A stretch of DNA of 64,000 nt from positions 26,040,001 through 26,104,000 of the forward strand of contig NW_020825288.1 of NCBI RefSeq assembly GCF_003286085.1. Reading direction: 5' to 3'. The stretch is from Drosophila persimilis (taxonomy: Eukaryota > Arthropoda > Insecta > Diptera > Drosophilidae). The notes under the pieces were generated by a model. It made no database searches. It was not told where the DNA came from and saw only the letters and a list, made by a program, of their open reading frames with translations. The translations under genes and the position numbers were made by a program. Shown here one piece after another: positions 37,401 to 50,661 of the stretch (its first letter is position 1; every line of letters begins with the position of its first letter).

Positions 37401-39724
37401 TTCGGTTCTGATGAAGATGCGAAAGTCCGGGGAATTAGCATGTGTGTGAAGTCACGCCCATAATCGCTTCCCTCACTCTGCGGACTGGTCGTACGAGTAG
37501 ACATCGATATACGAGTATATCGATTCGAATGCGTAAGCTGGCAGAGCTAACGATGGTCGATTCGGATTTAAGCAATGTTATAAATACTCTAATTACAATG
37601 AAAAGAGGGAAATGTGCGTTTTGAGTATATGTACTTCCGCCAATTAAACAAAATCCAGTTTAGCTAATGGCTCTTAAAGTATATATAAATGCACGCGTAC
37701 TTTCCTCGACTCGAAGCAACTACCTTTTTATCCCCGGCACTCATAGAGCACAGGGGATAATGGCATTACTTATTTTCGTCATTAATTCATTATTAAGTGA
37801 ATGGATTAATTTACTCTTCAATGAAAACGAAAATACTTTGTTTTCTGGTTATCTGGTGGATTGACTTAAGGCAGACCGATAATGTTTTTCATATTTTCAG
37901 CTTTCTATATGCAAACACACTGCCGCTTTGACGGGCATGTATAATGTATACATGGGAATTAGTGACTAGGGAGTGGGATTTGGTACTAGCCAAGTCAAAG
38001 TCGAAAGCGAAATTCGGCTAATTCGAATGCCAAGCTAGAGATCGCGATCATGCTTGTTTGCATTCGCGGCAGTCAGAGATGTGATAGGAAACAGACACGA
38101 GGCAGGGCTGCTTTCCTCAGTTTCAGCAATTTACATGGTAATTATCATAACTTTGCCATAGCTGGGGCGACAGAGAAACAACTGAGTCGTAAACCGGTGA
38201 GTTTTTACCTGTCTCATCCCGGCTTGGCCTGTCCGTCCGCCAGTCTGTCTGTCTGTCCGTCTGGTCGCCATCGTTGAAATTTAAATGAGTGGAAAGTGTT
38301 TGGAACGCAGCAAAACAGCGGATAAGTGTTTCTCTCTGTTGGCAGACTTTGAAGACGTCACCAGAGCTATTGTCGTTCGCGTCATCGTTTCACCATCCAT
38401 CGCGGCCAGGTTCAGTCTCAGTCTCAGTCGCAGCCTCTGTTTCTGTTTTCGTCTCTGGGATGGCTCTTGCCGGAGACGAATGTCCGATCCGGCTCTCCAG
38501 CAACCGAACGTCGATACGGAATGCCTGGACTGCACCCAAGTACTACCATCACTGTCCAACAATTTCTATTTTCCAACAGCGTGAAAGGTGTGTCCGAGTG
38601 CCCATGAGACACGTTTCTGGTGACTACCAGTACGTGTTACCGCTAGTACCAACAACATTCAAGGTGAGGCTCATCTCTGCGATGGCGTTGGCTGTGTTGA
38701 CCAGCCTGTCGATTGCTGCACCAGCACCGAGATCACCCTGAAGGTGGGATGTGTAGAGGCCAGGCCGTCGACTCAGGCCAATACATAATTAGCTGGCGCG
38801 TCATCAGCGGGTAACTGTACCAGGCCAGCCCCGCGTAACTGTATGCGAATGACGCAAGCGGACTTGACAAAAGACTTTTGCAACAAACTTGTTGCACAGA
38901 TACATAATATGCGATGTATGTAGATACTCACAGTTCTTGACGGACGTGTAGCCCTCCGCGGCACTGCCAGTGCTGCCGCCGTTCATGCCGTTCGGGCCAT
39001 GACCGTTGGATGCGCGCCCCAGGCTGTTTAGCGTCGTTGTGCTGCCGGCTCGGGACCTCCAGCCGCCCTGGGCGGCGAGGGCCAGATGATGGCTGCCATG
39101 TCCGCTTCCATTGGCCAGTCCGACGCTGGCCAGGTCGCCGTTGGATTTGCTGCCGGCGGCACTCTTTAGTGTGCCGTAGACGCTGCTGCTACCTCCACCC
39201 GTCGTGCTGCCCGTCTCCAGCTGGCGGGCGTACGAGTTATCGGCATAGGCGTGGAAGCAGCACCTGACTAGAGCGTTGGCCGCAGCCTCCCTTTTGCAGA
39301 TGAACACGTGGCACTCGAGCACCTTGATTCCGGTGGTGCGGCGCAGGATTGCCGCGAAGATGGGCGGATGCTGGGCCCGTGGCATGCGGGCGAAGGGCGA
39401 ATCCAGTGGCAGGAACTTCGGCTCCGGATGAGCGTTACCGCGCTCCGGAATGAGCACCTGTCGCACGGCTGCGCAGTAGTGGAGGGACTCGATTGGGAAG
39501 AAGCGCGTGATCTGCTTGAGGTTCTCGTCCACGTTCTCCAGCAGAATGCCGTTCGACCAGACGCTCAGCCAGCTGTCGATGCCCTTGGCGCCCACGGCCC
39601 CCTCCGAGGGGTAGAGACTGCGCAGCGGCTCCTGAATGCCCTGGAGCCCGTCCTTGCTCTGGCGCGGCACTGCGCTACCCAAATAGAGCACGCGGCAACG
39701 GCAAATGGGCGTGGAGTCTCCCAT
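31480..39724 (-). CDS. PTB/PID-domain adaptor protein with His/Pro-rich tail
   Basis: Three coding exons: 38942-region exon ending at 38932 (38932-39724), 31950-32845 and 31480-31833. All are GT-AG and in phase, giving 680 residues. Intron 1 is 6.1 kb and intron 2 is 116 bp. Residues of about 6-170 form a phosphotyrosine-binding fold: CRCRVLYLGSAVP, GIDSWLSVWSNGILLENV, FPIESLHYCAAVR, GIKVLECHVFICKREAAANALVRCCFHAYAD. The remainder is low-complexity: Gly/Ser-rich to 260, then KEERKQKRDKK, a His-rich block (HQHHMMHHAAHQH), a KKKKKDKK run, and a C-terminal HP repeat. It is probably a cytoplasmic scaffold binding NPxY-type or phosphotyrosine peptides. It may be the orthologue of D. melanogaster CG12581 (from memory, unverified). 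ATG 39724 begins MGDSTPICRC, directly before the domain. AATAAA near 30,847 suggests a 650-nt 3' UTR. Confidence 0.88.
32846..38931 (-). other. 6.1-kb intron of the PTB adaptor gene
   Basis: Donor AACT|GTGAGT at 38931 and acceptor TTCTTGCAG ending 32846. It holds no exon I would support. Contents include an imperfect GTGCCA repeat near 33,770, a perfect CGATA palindrome at 37,503 and scattered ACTCGTA words. Its size suggests it carries enhancers. Confidence 0.7.
37503..37524. promoter_or_regulatory. perfect inverted repeat with paired CGATA cores
   Basis: Arms ATCGATATAC and GTATATCGAT, 10 bp each, flank a 2-bp GA spacer. Each arm contains CGATA, the core shared by BEAF-32 and DREF sites. 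A binding function is inference. Confidence 0.4.
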
Positions 39725-40500
39725 TCTCAGAAGAAGATTTGGAAGATTTCGAAAATTCCTTGTGCCCAGAACAAAGGGCCCCAACAACCGAATGGATGGC
39801 TTACGTTTCGATCGCTACGTAGTGGAGCTTCGAGTTGCTTGCTGCTGGTAGCAGGCAGGGGCAGGGGCAGTGACGGAGGCGCGGCGACGGCGACGGCGAC
39901 GGAGACCGAACCCGAACCCGAACAATGTGGATTTTCTGGTTTTGCTCTGTGTGTTAGCCAAGACTGTGTGTGTGTGTGTGTGTGTTCGTTCTTAACTTTT
40001 CGCTGATGTAAGCGGGTATTTCTTGGGCACTCACAGACACAGCCACACGGGCACACAAGCACGGACACTGACACACAATATCGGGGAAACACCAACACAC
40101 GCGGGGGCACACGCACACTCGTCCATAGCGGTGTAGACAGAGCCACACACACAGGCCAGCCCTGGGCTCGGCTAGACTTTTCAATTTTCAATTTTATTCT
40201 CGATCCCGAAATTTGGCTCAAAGAATTCGTAATGCCTTTGTGTCACTTGGAATAATTCACTAGTTTCGATGGCTAGCCCAGCTCCTCCGTCGTCTGCTGC
40301 GTCCCAAGCTTCAGTCACACACTCGCGTACCCTCAACACACACTCACTAGCGACGAGACACTCGAGATTGCGATTGAGACTCACTTACACAGTGGAGTCG
40401 GGCGCTCAATCAAGTCAAAAAACAAATATGGCGTCATGGGATTCTGATTTTCAGGTTTCCGTTTTGCATTCACTATGCGTATTTATAGATCTTTTCAGCC
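39725..40500 (-). other. 5' UTR / promoter region of the PTB adaptor gene
   Basis: Contains a (TG)n run at 39,965-39,985 and a long CACAC-rich stretch to 40,160 that is probably leader sequence. No TATA/Inr pair was convincing. Confidence 0.35.
39965..39985. repeat. (TG)n microsatellite
   Basis: About ten uninterrupted TG units, in the presumed leader of the PTB adaptor gene. Confidence 0.9.
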
Positions 40501-40809
40501 GTTGAATGCTAATGAGCTGCTGTGGCCCAATGTCTGCTGATTCGTTGGCCTTCTTGGCTTGGCTTAGATCGGATCTCTTGAGTCTTCGGATCTTCGACCG
40601 CTTGGAACTTGTGCACGCGACCGTGTCTCACTGAGGAATGAAATGAATAGAGATCTGAGGCCGCTGCCTGAGTCTGTCGAAGTCGCTCGACGCTCTCAGC
40701 CAGAGCCGCAACTACCTGTTTCTGACCGGCCGTGCGAGAGCAGGTAAAATATCATGTGAATTTGTCTCTCTTCGCAGCTGAACACTTGTGATTCAGCTAC
40801 CTAATGGAT

Positions 40810-41363
40810 AAAACGTACAATAAACAATATATCCCTAGTTCAGCAAAATCTATATGATCGAACTTTATAAACTGTCGTATTTATTTATTGTAACGAGCCT
40901 TTCTGGCTCGCCCGAGTGGCAGCTGGGCTGACCTCGACTACAAATCAGTACAGAACATACCTCTCTTAGTTCTAGGCGTTTTGCAAATAGAGTTTGTATG
41001 TGCAATGATGGTAATTTTGAAGCGAGTAGGGATTGTATCATTTTAAAAGATTTTTTAACAAAAAAGGCAAAAGCCAGTTCGGATTTGTATTCAAAATTTC
41101 CGAATGTTGCGGAAACTTTTACCAATGTTGCTAGCCCAGAATGTTGGCACAGAAAAATGTTTCCGCAGCACATTCGTCGATAACGATGACAATACCGATA
41201 TGGCAAAAAGCTACAGAAAAAATGTGTGTAACGCCCAGAAGGAACCGTTTCCGACCCCATAAAGTATAAGAAAAGAGCGGGAGCATCCAAATTTTGTATA
41301 CAGACTTCTGCAAAAACGTACAATAAACAATATATCCCTAGTTTCACGAAATCTATATACTCG
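40810..41363 (+). repeat. pair of ~50-bp direct repeats around 450 bp of DNA
   Basis: AAAACGTACAATAAACAATA at 40,810 recurs at 41,313. The match continues through ATATCCCTAGTT and then CTATAT with few changes. The second copy lies inside sequence related to the DINE-like repeat, so these are probably two pieces of one repeat family. Confidence 0.7.
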
Positions 41364-41470
41364 ATATCACACTGAATCAAGATTGTTTTAAAATTTTGCC
41401 ACGCCCTGCAGAATCGTGAATAAGGCCCCCATCTACCAGATTTCAGAATCTGAAGATCGGACCGCAAAGC
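41221..41470 (+). mobile_element. degenerate INE-1/DINE-1-like repeat remnant
   Basis: Shares GTTTCCGACCCYATAAAG, GCATCCAAATTTTG and ATCACACTGAAT with the copy at 52.8 kb, plus the GTAACGCCCAGAAGGAACCG block. About 70 bp extra lies between two shared blocks. A 208-codon minus frame across it is therefore not treated as a gene. Confidence 0.6.
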
Positions 41471-42089
41471 CGCACAGTAGGACATACGCATAATAGAGAA
41501 TTTTTCATAATTTTCAAATATCTAATCTAGTTAAAATAATCGGAGATATGGAGGTGTAGGATATTTAATATTTCTCTTTAAAGGGCATGCGATATGTATG
41601 TATCAATGAAAGGTAATCAGGAAAGGATATCATAGATCAAGAATATTTGGGTCAAGAATAATATTGTTAAAAAAGGATATTTAACATATCTTTATTTCTG
41701 ATTTATAAAATAAAAGTTACGGAATAACTCTTATTTGCAACTTTTAGTTTTTTTTATAAATTTAATTAATTAAAAATAGTGTCAATTCTCATTTGTATTA
41801 TAGAAAATCTGAAATAAGTGTAATTTTTGATTTTTTCAATACAAATTTTGATATATAAGTTTTTTACATTGTTTTATTTAGGTACAATTTGCATATAAAA
41901 CTCTTATCCGCGGTCCCTGGTCATTATGAATATCTTTAATAGTGTTGATATAGGCTTCTTTTATAGAAGTTAGCTTTCCTGAATTGTTTTTCTTTTGCTA
42001 GACAACCGAAAATCTTTAAATTTCCATTAAATCTTTAACATGAAATTAATATGGACATTTAACTTACTATTAGCAATTAACATAGCGAG

Positions 42090-42182
42090 CTCTCCATCTA
42101 GCGGAGTCTACCGTGTTTTGTAAAAAGTTTTGCCGTCTCATGTAGCGGGTTTTGTAAAAAGTGTTGCGCCATCTAGTGGAAT
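42090..42182 (+). promoter_or_regulatory. array of three CTCF-like sites
   Basis: GCGCCATCTAGTGG (42,166-42,179) fits the core of the CTCF consensus shared by flies and vertebrates. CTCCATCTAGCGG (42,092-42,104) is a close relative and GCCGTCTCATGTAGCGG (42,132-42,148) a weaker one. The units are linked by repeated GTTTTGTAAAAAGT, so this is a short tandem duplication. Insulator function is inference. Confidence 0.45.
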
Positions 42183-45100
42183 TTTTTAGACTTTGTAGTT
42201 CGAGAAAATCCCACAGCTATCGCCAAAGAGCATCTGATCGCACAGTGGGACAGGACACACGAATTTCGGGCTAAGGATATATGGTATGGCTAAAACTAAG
42301 ACCTTACGAGTCGGTTATAAATTTATAAACATGTACGGTTTTTTTAGAGGTTAGATTAAATTAAACTAAAAATGTTGTGTTTGCCCGGCAGATTGGACAT
42401 GAAAACGGACAGCACAGAAACTTGGTTTTGCAGTCGGGACATAGGCACCAGGCGTGCTGCCGGTACCCGAGAAGTAGTCATCCCTATCGGAATTAGGTTT
42501 TATTTTATTTATCCGCTTATTTACGCAACAAGGTGCACCACCTCAACACGGATGGGTGTCCCTGGCAGTTGCTGTTGGTCCAGTTGCCATTCTGGCACAA
42601 TTAGAGTTTGTGCATCTTATAACCTCATATGCAGCTAGATAATGCGAGCGACGCGTCGCCTAATTCTACGGGGGATCAAGCGCCAATGATTGCGTTGCTA
42701 TTGGCCAGTCGCTTATCAGAGATATATTTTCTTCACTGCAAATATCTCATCGCTACGAGGGAGGAACAGCAACTATTGGTAGCAAAAGAAATGGACACAA
42801 AAGTCTATATAGTACTCTGATTTCCTTTGGAGGAGATCTTTTGTGATTTGCAGCAGACTACAGGTTAGAATGAAGGTAAGAATGTGAGTACTAATATGTA
42901 ATATTATTTGACTATAACTAAAACTATAACTTTATGCAGGCACTCTTCAAGGTTTCTCGAGGTACTACAACTGCACGGGATGAATTCCTAAGTATTTAAT
43001 TTTAATCTTTCCATTTATCTTCTGCGGAATGCTTTTCTGAGCGATAGCATACAGCGATAGAGACCCGTCCTATTCAAAATTTAGAGTAAAACACGTTACA
43101 TACATATATTTTATTTTTTATGCCTGCTTATATTAATCACATACCTAAAAAATGTTTAAATGTGTAGAAAACCACAAAAAAACAAAACGGTCGAACCAGC
43201 GGACACAGATTTGAAAAGTATATCCGATTCGTTTGAAACTCTTTACTTGGTTTTCTTTTTTGATTGTGTGGATGTGTTATTAACAAAACTGAATTATTAC
43301 ATTTAATATTTGCAAGATTGGGCATGTGAGAAGTAAAATCATTCAAGGTAGAAAATATCGAGACACAAAGCTTTGCATTAAATTTGTACAATTTAGTCTA
43401 TCAATTTTAGTCGGTACGAATATCTAATTTTTGTTCAGTCAACAATGAAATCTTTGGTTGATACTTTTAATATAATATATAATTGATAACTACTCCGAGG
43501 ACATGCTTACTGGTCGCTTACAGTAGTCGAGGATCAAAGCGGTCCTCTCTCTTCTCCAATTGTTCAATAACATCTGGGATATTCTCAATGCAATTGCTTA
43601 ATTTTATTTATTTTGTAAGGCATCCATTTAGGGAGCGACTTTTGTTTTTCACCAACCATAGCAAGATATCAACCATACCTGAATGCTATCCAGAGGAAAA
43701 ACGACGATACCTATTGGTCTTTTATTTGGCACATTTAACGATTCAAAAAACTTGGATCGGAGTCCGAGGTCAGAGCACTGTCGTACTATCAGCGAAAACA
43801 AATTATTCCGCCGTTGCAGCATCAAAATGTTGGCACTGTCTACTCTCGAGAGCGGGTGTTATACAGTGTACGAGTATGAATTATTTATGTATGCTCTCCG
43901 GCATGTCAACGCGGTGCGACGTTAATTAAAATTATCCCAAAACGGACTAATACCAGGCACAGCAATTTTACGCCGGGGCTTTCTTTGCTCTTTTGCTCGT
44001 TTTCACCAGCTTTATGGTGGGGCTAGTGGTTCCGATTTTTATCGAGTGACCACGGCTGTTTACGTTTGCGGTGGCCGGGGCTAGCTTTGCATTGTTTTAC
44101 TTGCCTTCTCGCCGCACCGGGTCCTGGCGAAGTGCGCTGGCGGGGGGCCAGACCGACATCGCATCGTCTGTGGCGTCCCTCCTTCCTTTGTGGCTCGCCC
44201 TGCCCGCCTATTTGTGTTTTCTTTTTGCAACTGTCGCTACAGGCATGGACGCAGATGGGGGCTGTTCCAGACTGTTGTTGTTGGTCGCAGTGTATTCTAC
44301 CCCGTACTCGTAGTGTACGTTGAGTGTTTGTGGATGTAATGTAGTAGTATGCAACTAGCAAAAACAAGAATTTCTGAGCCCATACAGTACGGGGACGAGT
44401 GAGTGGGGAGAGTATCATCAACGTATTCATGAGCATAAACAGTGAAGGGATCTAGCTAGTATCTTCATACTAAAAGTTATTTCACAACCCTTTAAACTTC
44501 ATGGCCTTTGGGGTATGGTTAGCCAAAGTTCCTGGTTTACCAATATCTAATAAATGTACTATTTAGGACTAAAAGAGAACCAACCAAATGTACATACATA
44601 TGTACGTGTGTGATATCGAATTGAATTTCAAATTCATATCAGATACCCGTAATATCTCAGTAGGAGCCATGGGCACCCTATAGTTGACTATAGGTTGACC
44701 AAGCGTTCGTTTTGGACTGCAACGTGTTGCTGGTAGCTGGGAACCAGAGTCAGAGCAACAGCCTGCTTTAAAATATTGACATTGCCGACTGTTTTTACGA
44801 GTGTGCCGCCACCTCTACCTCGCCAACAGTGACTGTTAACCAGTCCAGAGAGGGCGCGAGAGTAAATTAATGAAACTTAAAACTACAAATGGGCCCAGCG
44901 GTCGCCAGGCGCCATTGTTGGCATTGTCAGTCGGTCACTAAATATTTGCTCTGGTCTCTGTTATGTAGTACACATGTAAATATAATGAATGTGATGCGAG
45001 ATGTAGTGGAGCGGTGCAGTTCGATCAGGGGCGGGACGAGAGCTATTCGACAGTAAAAATCCTTTGCTCTTGCCTGTGCCTGTAAAATAATACCTATGTC

Positions 45101-48100
45101 TGCGAATGATCAAGTCCATGGAATTGGTGACCAATAAAAAACAGCCCAGCCCACTCCGACTACTCAACGGATGGACCATCGACTGTTCACATTCGCTCGA
45201 GACATCCAACCGTTATGCGAAGGTCATCATTTCTAGCTACAATGCCATTGGTTGTTTTTTTTTTGAACTTTAACATGGTACAACGGAGCACAGAAATAAT
45301 CTTCCAGTGAATGTATGTATGTGCTTCGTATTAAATACTATTTGTTCATAATTTAAAGGCTTTCGACGTGGTAGGAGTGGCATGTGCGCAAACGGAATAA
45401 GTATGTTCGCAATGTATCTGAGACTCTTGCTTTTTCAAACAAACCACTCGAATGAATTGAATTAATAATAGAGTTGGCCACTTCTTACTACTCAGTGTTC
45501 GTATTATATATTTCCACATTTAGTTCTTCCCACAACAGAGGTGGAACAAAATTTTAGACTGTTGACATTTGTACACTTGCACAGAGTCAGATGGCCCCAG
45601 CTCGGATTGAGCTGATCGTCATGACAGGGAAATGTCTAAGGGCTAAAACAATTGGTGGGAAATCTTTTTTGGAACACAGAAATACAAATGATACCCAACC
45701 ACTGTACCTTTGGGTTCTCGGAAGCAAACTTGTGGATACCGCTAGAATGGGCCCCAAACACAGCCAGGAGGCGTCGTGCCCTTTTGTGTGTTGCCTGTAA
45801 CCCTGTATACCGCTTGTCTTCTGACAAAATTACTTATTCAAACTTTTGTATTGTATTTTTATTGTAAATTTGCCATTTCCGAACGCAATTGCGACACACG
45901 GATACATGTTCGCCCGGGCCGGATTCGCCGGGTTGCTGGGCTGTGTTGTGCGTGTGGGGCCGGTCCATTTGCATACTGAATGTAAATTATATTGTCCGTT
46001 CCATGCTCTGACACTTAAGAGACGAAATGAAATAAAAGATGACTTCAGCGACAACAAAGGGAATGAAAACATCGAGACGCTCGCTGTCGCCCTCGAGATG
46101 ACAGCGGAGACGTTGCGTACCACCAGACACGCACACGACAGCCACGCCAGCCCAGCTATAAGGACAACAACGACAAGCAGCTACCGCCTACCAGCGACGT
46201 GTTGCCAAAGCTGGGTAGTCGCCTCCGCCTACGCTTGCCCGAATGCGCTTTAATATTTGACGAGCTTTAATGAAATCGCTTTGCCCTGCGTTTGCTTTCA
46301 ATTTACTCCTTGCGGCGGCTCGTCTTGGGTGGCTCCCTGCCACACCTGCCACACGTGCGTTGGCATCTGGAAACTACATTACGGGGGCCGTGGGTGGATG
46401 GGAGCGGGAATGGGAATGGGAAGGGAATAGGAATGTGAATGTGATTGCCCGAGTGTGCATAAAGAGTGTCGTATTTGGCTAACGACTCTCAATGCATGCA
46501 TTTTTTTAACCCTGCCCTCTCAATATAGGATCCAAGGGGCAATCGTGCTGCGCCTTGGTATTAAAACTGAAATTGAGGAGTTCGCTTATGGCATTATGGC
46601 AGAGCTGCCTTCGGGCCTCGAGTTTGTGAGAAATTCGAAAGACTTCTTACCATCTTAGGTAGTACATTTGGATTCTTGGTGTTCTTAGGAGCACTTGGAT
46701 GCCAGTCCATTGTACATATGGTAAGTGCCAAGACAAATGGACTTTGCATGTTGCAATCCCCGGAAGCTGCTGGATGGGTTCCGTTCCCTGTTCGGATGGG
46801 GTGTATGGCTTAATTTGCATTCTATGGAGAAATTAATAGCAATGTTTATGGAATTTATGCTTGACTGAAACTCAAAGTTAAATTCTTTTTTTACCAGCCA
46901 TCCATCGGAGCGACAACAAACAATTTAAGGGAATTTTTCACAGCTGAATAAACTTTTAGCCCAAAGACCAAAAATAAATGCGCTAACCCATCGCAGTCGA
47001 GCATCGGTTGTCGGATGTCGAGCGCCGGGCGTCGGGTATCGGGTCGGGAATAATGGTTAGACATCCGCCCCCAGCCTCCCAGTCCGTCCTTGTACGGGGC
47101 TGGGCTATTTGTCTGTCTCATTTGGGCCATTGCGGCGTTGTCATGCCGGCGGCTGTTGGTCATTTTGTCTTCGATTTACTTTTTCAAAAACAATTTTCTC
47201 CCATAATGATGAGGCCGGTCTCTTCCGTTTCGATTGCCCGTTCGGGCTTCAGCTTCTCCTGGCCGCCTGGATCTGGATATACGCCCGCCCCTCCCCCCAA
47301 TGGGCTCTTCGCATTCTTCTCCATTTTTATGGGCATCACAAAGGCATTTTGTTGCCTTGCCAATTATTATATTGTCTTTGGGTATGCGTGGGGGCCACAT
47401 TGATATTGATGTAGGGCTCCGTGGTGAGGACTGCCTAGCCGGGAACGATTCACATACTCGCACATATCTGATTTAATATTGGTTGTGGCTATGGCGGGAA
47501 TGGAATGGAATGGCGGCATGGCTTACCCAAATGGCAACTTGATTTCTACTACAAATTAGTTTATGTCGTTGCTGGTCCTGATGCAATACTCGTAATATTT
47601 GTGTTTCATCTTATAAATTTATGCGGCTACCCATCAACCCGCAGCAGTTTCAAATTGTGTCCGCTCAGCACTGAATTTGACATCAGAGCTTAGAAGTTGC
47701 GGATGATAGCGCTCTCTATTAATTTCATGTTGGCGCCAGGCACTCTCCACCCTCCGAGATCAGACTCCAACGCGTCGGCGAGAGGGAGAGCCTCAAATCG
47801 TTCAAATTGACTTAAATTACTGAATCGTGGCCTGTCACACCAGTCTGCACTCGACGCGAGCTCATGCCTCTGAGCAGTACTGTTGTCTCTGAATATCCTG
47901 TATATCCTGCATTCTATTCTCATGCATCGAGCCTGACTCGACTCTGTCGTGTGGCATATGGAAACCATGGCATTGGAAGTGATTAATTGGCATATATTGA
48001 GGCTCCTTGCAAACTTTGCCTTCGACTGTAATCTCCTTCCGGCTGCAGTTAAGGACTTCCGAAGAGCAGCTGCGCCATCTCAGAGAGTGCTCATCAAGTG

Positions 48101-50660
48101 TATGTGTATGCGTACGTGTATGTGTAAATGAAGTCCTTTGAACGTCATTTGGCAGCGAAAGTTTTGCAAAAGTTACTTGATGTAGTGCAGGGACAACTTT
48201 GATTGCTGTCAAAGTAATTAACAGAAAGCAAAACTTGCATCCATAAACCAAATCTACAGCAAACGAAAATCGCTTTGAAAATTGGCTGAAGCCTTGAGGC
48301 AACTGAACTAAAAGGGCATACAGCACACTCCAAAACTCTAGTTCCGTAGAACACGTTATTTTGATAACTTATAGATCCATGTTTATGCAGAAAGTCCGGC
48401 GTGGCATTCTATTTACCATTCACTGAATACTTTCCTCAATTTTATATAATAACACATTCGTACACCATGAGGACGGAATTGACAGGATTTCTTCTCTTTG
48501 CTGCAATCATGCATGGCACACTCACCACATACTCAAACTAATTGTGGGATTTACAGATACCAGACACGTATTTAATCGTTGCCATGTGGATATTTGCAGT
48601 TTTATGAAACCAAAGCCACCTCCAATGAATCAGGCAAACAAACTACGGCCAATCAGTATTCGCTTTCAGCATCCGCCGTTGTTCTCGTAGATGCTTAAAG
48701 TCTGCGACAAAAAGCGTGTTCCCCATCGTCACTGTTGATTTGCATTCCAAATGCGAGGCAAGGCTCGTGGGTGCAGTGGTGCACTGGTGGTGGTCTTGGA
48801 CATCACATGCGAATATATGCATGCTTTCACAGGCAGGCCCCCAGTGTCGACACAAGCAGTCGAGCGATACACGCATACCGTAAGTGATTGCATATGATGG
48901 GAGCTGCTGGGTGGCCGTCGCCGCCACAGTGCGTGTACGTTCTGGCTTTGTGTCATTCAAATTGCGAAAACGTCCTTGCTTGGCGCAATTAAAATGCTAC
49001 CGACAATGATGTCGACTGTCGAATGTCGACTATCGACAGCCGCTTGATAATGAAGCAGTCTCTGCTGATTTTCAATGACTTTGGGGGGTAACTTTTGGTA
49101 TCTAAGCTGGATTTAAGTGAAAATTCCGAATTCTTTAATATGGAATATACGTTTTTTCCCTTTTGTCCATCAATCCCAACGCCCTCTTAACTACACTGGA
49201 GGATCAGACTGTGACTATCCCTAACCGAAACGGTATAAAACTTAATGGCCCACTGCAGTAAATATTCCGTAGCTTAAAGCTTTGGTTTTTCGTTCACCCG
49301 GCAAGGATTTCCCACTCGCATGGTGATTACGTACTGGAGGAAGTCGCACAGACACCTATTGCATATCGCTTTAAGGACATTTCCGCACATTGTCACGTGG
49401 GCTGCCGTGCCCCACAACGGCAACGGCCTGCCGCAGGCTTTTGTTAGTATGCTATCGGAGGCTGCCATTTGCATTGCCGTCACGTTCTTGGGGAGCCGAA
49501 ATTTAATTTGGCTTGTTTCTATTTTTCAATAATCCTCAGCCAAATGCTAACATCAACCAATTGTCGACCTGGCCAATACTCGTAAACAGTCGGTGCGTTG
49601 CGGCCGGGCCCTAGTGTTCCAGAGTCAGCCTAAAACACATTCGAAATGCATTTGGAATTTATAACAATGCTGCTTTCCCATCGATAACAACGTACACGTG
49701 TCAATGCATCTGCTGTCCCACCAGAGAAGCAGATCCAGACCGAGTGTGCAAGTGCAAGTGCTTGTTGCAAGAGCAACATTTACCGGTAGTTTGCCACTTT
49801 TATCTCGACGCAACATTCTAAGAAGGCCAGGCTCCAGCGCCAGCCACTGACTGCATCGACGAGGGGTGGCGTTTGGTCCAAGCTTCCAGGTCCAGGTAGG
49901 AATTTCAATTGGAGCTTCTGGACAAGAGCTCTGCAATCTGCGGGGCTTCCGGCTGCTGGTAATCGAAAATCGATTGCCCTTATGAGTTGAATAACCGGTG
50001 CTCGGGCGCCTCCATCTCTGTTGCCCACAGTTTAGATATCTGCATACCTGCAACTCACATAACCATATATTTACAGATATTTGTGTGCGAGTATAAATGT
50101 CGGTGCCGTGCAAGTTTCCGCACTTAGGGGCGGGTCCCCCTTCTGCCGGGACAAGAGATCCAAGGCCAAACTTGCGAACTTTGATTTGCATTTCTGCATG
50201 TCCTTTGGAGCTGCGTACGGATATGGATCCAGGCCCAGCATTCGAATGGTGCCATCTATACCCTCGTCCGGCAAAGTTTTTGTGTTTGTCAAATGCACAC
50301 GTTGAAATGTATTGCAAATTGTTTATGAGTGCATTTCAAATAAACAAATGGACTGCTCCGGGCGGATCTCCATGCAAAAAAGCAGCCCAAACAACATTGG
50401 TTATTTGTGAAGTCCATAAAACTGTTTATGCAAGGGAAAATGCTTTCCCATGAGACTCCTACTCCTACTCCAAATACATACATAGCTCCTAAAGTATTTA
50501 TTATAAAATAAATCGGTTTTTACAGAAATCTGTGAAGCAATTAGAGAATTTTTTAAACAAAACAACATTTTTTTAAGAATTAGTTTAAAGTTAAATTTTT
50601 ATATTCACCATAATTGAAACTAACAGAATATATATTCAAATATTTCAACTCCCCAAAAGT
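42183..50660. other. long stretch without supportable genes
   Basis: Mixed composition with AT-rich parts (43.1-43.6 kb). Numerous 60-230-codon open frames on both strands overlap one another and show no domains or splice-consistent extension. It may be intergenic, or an intron of a large gene lying outside. Confidence 0.4.
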
Positions 50661-50661
50661 A

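Noticed and set aside
40865-41491. 208-codon minus-strand open frame
   Set aside because: It spans the direct repeat and a degenerate DINE-like remnant and has no recognisable domain.
49625-50317. 230-codon minus-strand frame
   Set aside because: Overlapping frames are open in the same stretch on both strands, with no domain, signal peptide or splice support.
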